This document shows, piece after piece, positions 63,848-64,000 of a stretch of DNA of 64,000 nt. Source of the DNA: Stictocephala bisonia (Eukaryota; Arthropoda; Insecta; Hemiptera; Membracidae); assembly GCA_035578905.1 (NCBI GenBank), contig JAQJVL010000246.1, positions 434,001 through 498,000 of the forward strand. Direction: 5' to 3'. The translations under genes and the position numbers were made by a program. Under the pieces are notes generated by a model. It saw only the letters and a list, made by a program, of their open reading frames with translations, was not told where the DNA came from and did not search any database. Each line of letters opens with the position of its first letter. Position 1 is the stretch's first letter.

Positions 63848-64000
63848 GTAAGTAAACTATATACTATATTTAATATCTATTTATATTTAATAATTGCTGA
63901 AACGCAGACAATAAGCACATTGACAAATTGTAAATCCACGGAACATAATTAGTATATTAACATATTATAAAATAAGGATCCAAATTCTACGGTACCATAC

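Overview
The window is strongly AT-rich, intron-dominated and packed with transposon debris. It looks like an insect nuclear genome. A repeat-rich hemipteran would fit, but that is inference: no sequence in the window fixes the species. There is no prokaryotic organisation, and nearly all long open frames are parts of retroelements or accidents of tandem repeats.

The one clearly recognisable host gene is dymeclin (the DYM orthologue, a Golgi-associated protein). It lies on the minus strand and fills about 48 kb. I reconstructed 14 coding exons from the start codon at 61464 to the stop at 13158. Exon phases agree across every junction except inside exon 7. There a run of four G on the coding strand (38698-38701) shifts the frame, so the joined exons total 1792 nt (3n+1). 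The likely upstream non-coding exon ends at 63579. About 250 bp beyond it a possible plus-strand first exon (63827-63847) suggests a divergent promoter. At the left edge a plus-strand gene of unknown identity ends in two phase-compatible exons (141-302 and 4550-4617), convergent with dymeclin.

Layout: 1-4.6 kb, end of the unknown gene plus SINE, Penelope-type terminal repeat and a 1.5-kb fold-back element. 4.6-13.1 kb, convergent intergenic DNA with four or five DNA-transposon relics and a Helitron-like element. 13.1-18.2 kb, last two dymeclin exons, a 5'-truncated LINE, and about 20 copies of a 52-bp minisatellite. 18.2-32.9 kb, exons 13 to 9 with LINE, Penelope-like and palindromic elements. 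32.9-43.4 kb, exons 8 to 5 with a fold-back mariner and two piggyBac-like MITEs. 43.4-53.1 kb, intron 4, with a full-length LINE (intact ORF1 and ORF2, 10-bp target duplication) next to a decayed LINE in the opposite orientation. 53-64 kb, exons 4 to 1, a G-quadruplex-forming minisatellite, a third piggyBac-like MITE, and a 372-bp tandem duplication split by a LINE insertion.

I do not see a defence system, gene cluster or other obviously new molecular system. The most interesting points are the dymeclin frameshift, the intact LINE whose RT catalytic residues are altered, the recurrent GGGTGGGCGGGTGGG minisatellite, the TTAA-flanked MITEs with internal palindromes, and a twin-primed LINE joined to a Penelope-like element. 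Family names rest on motif recognition by eye; no database search was possible.
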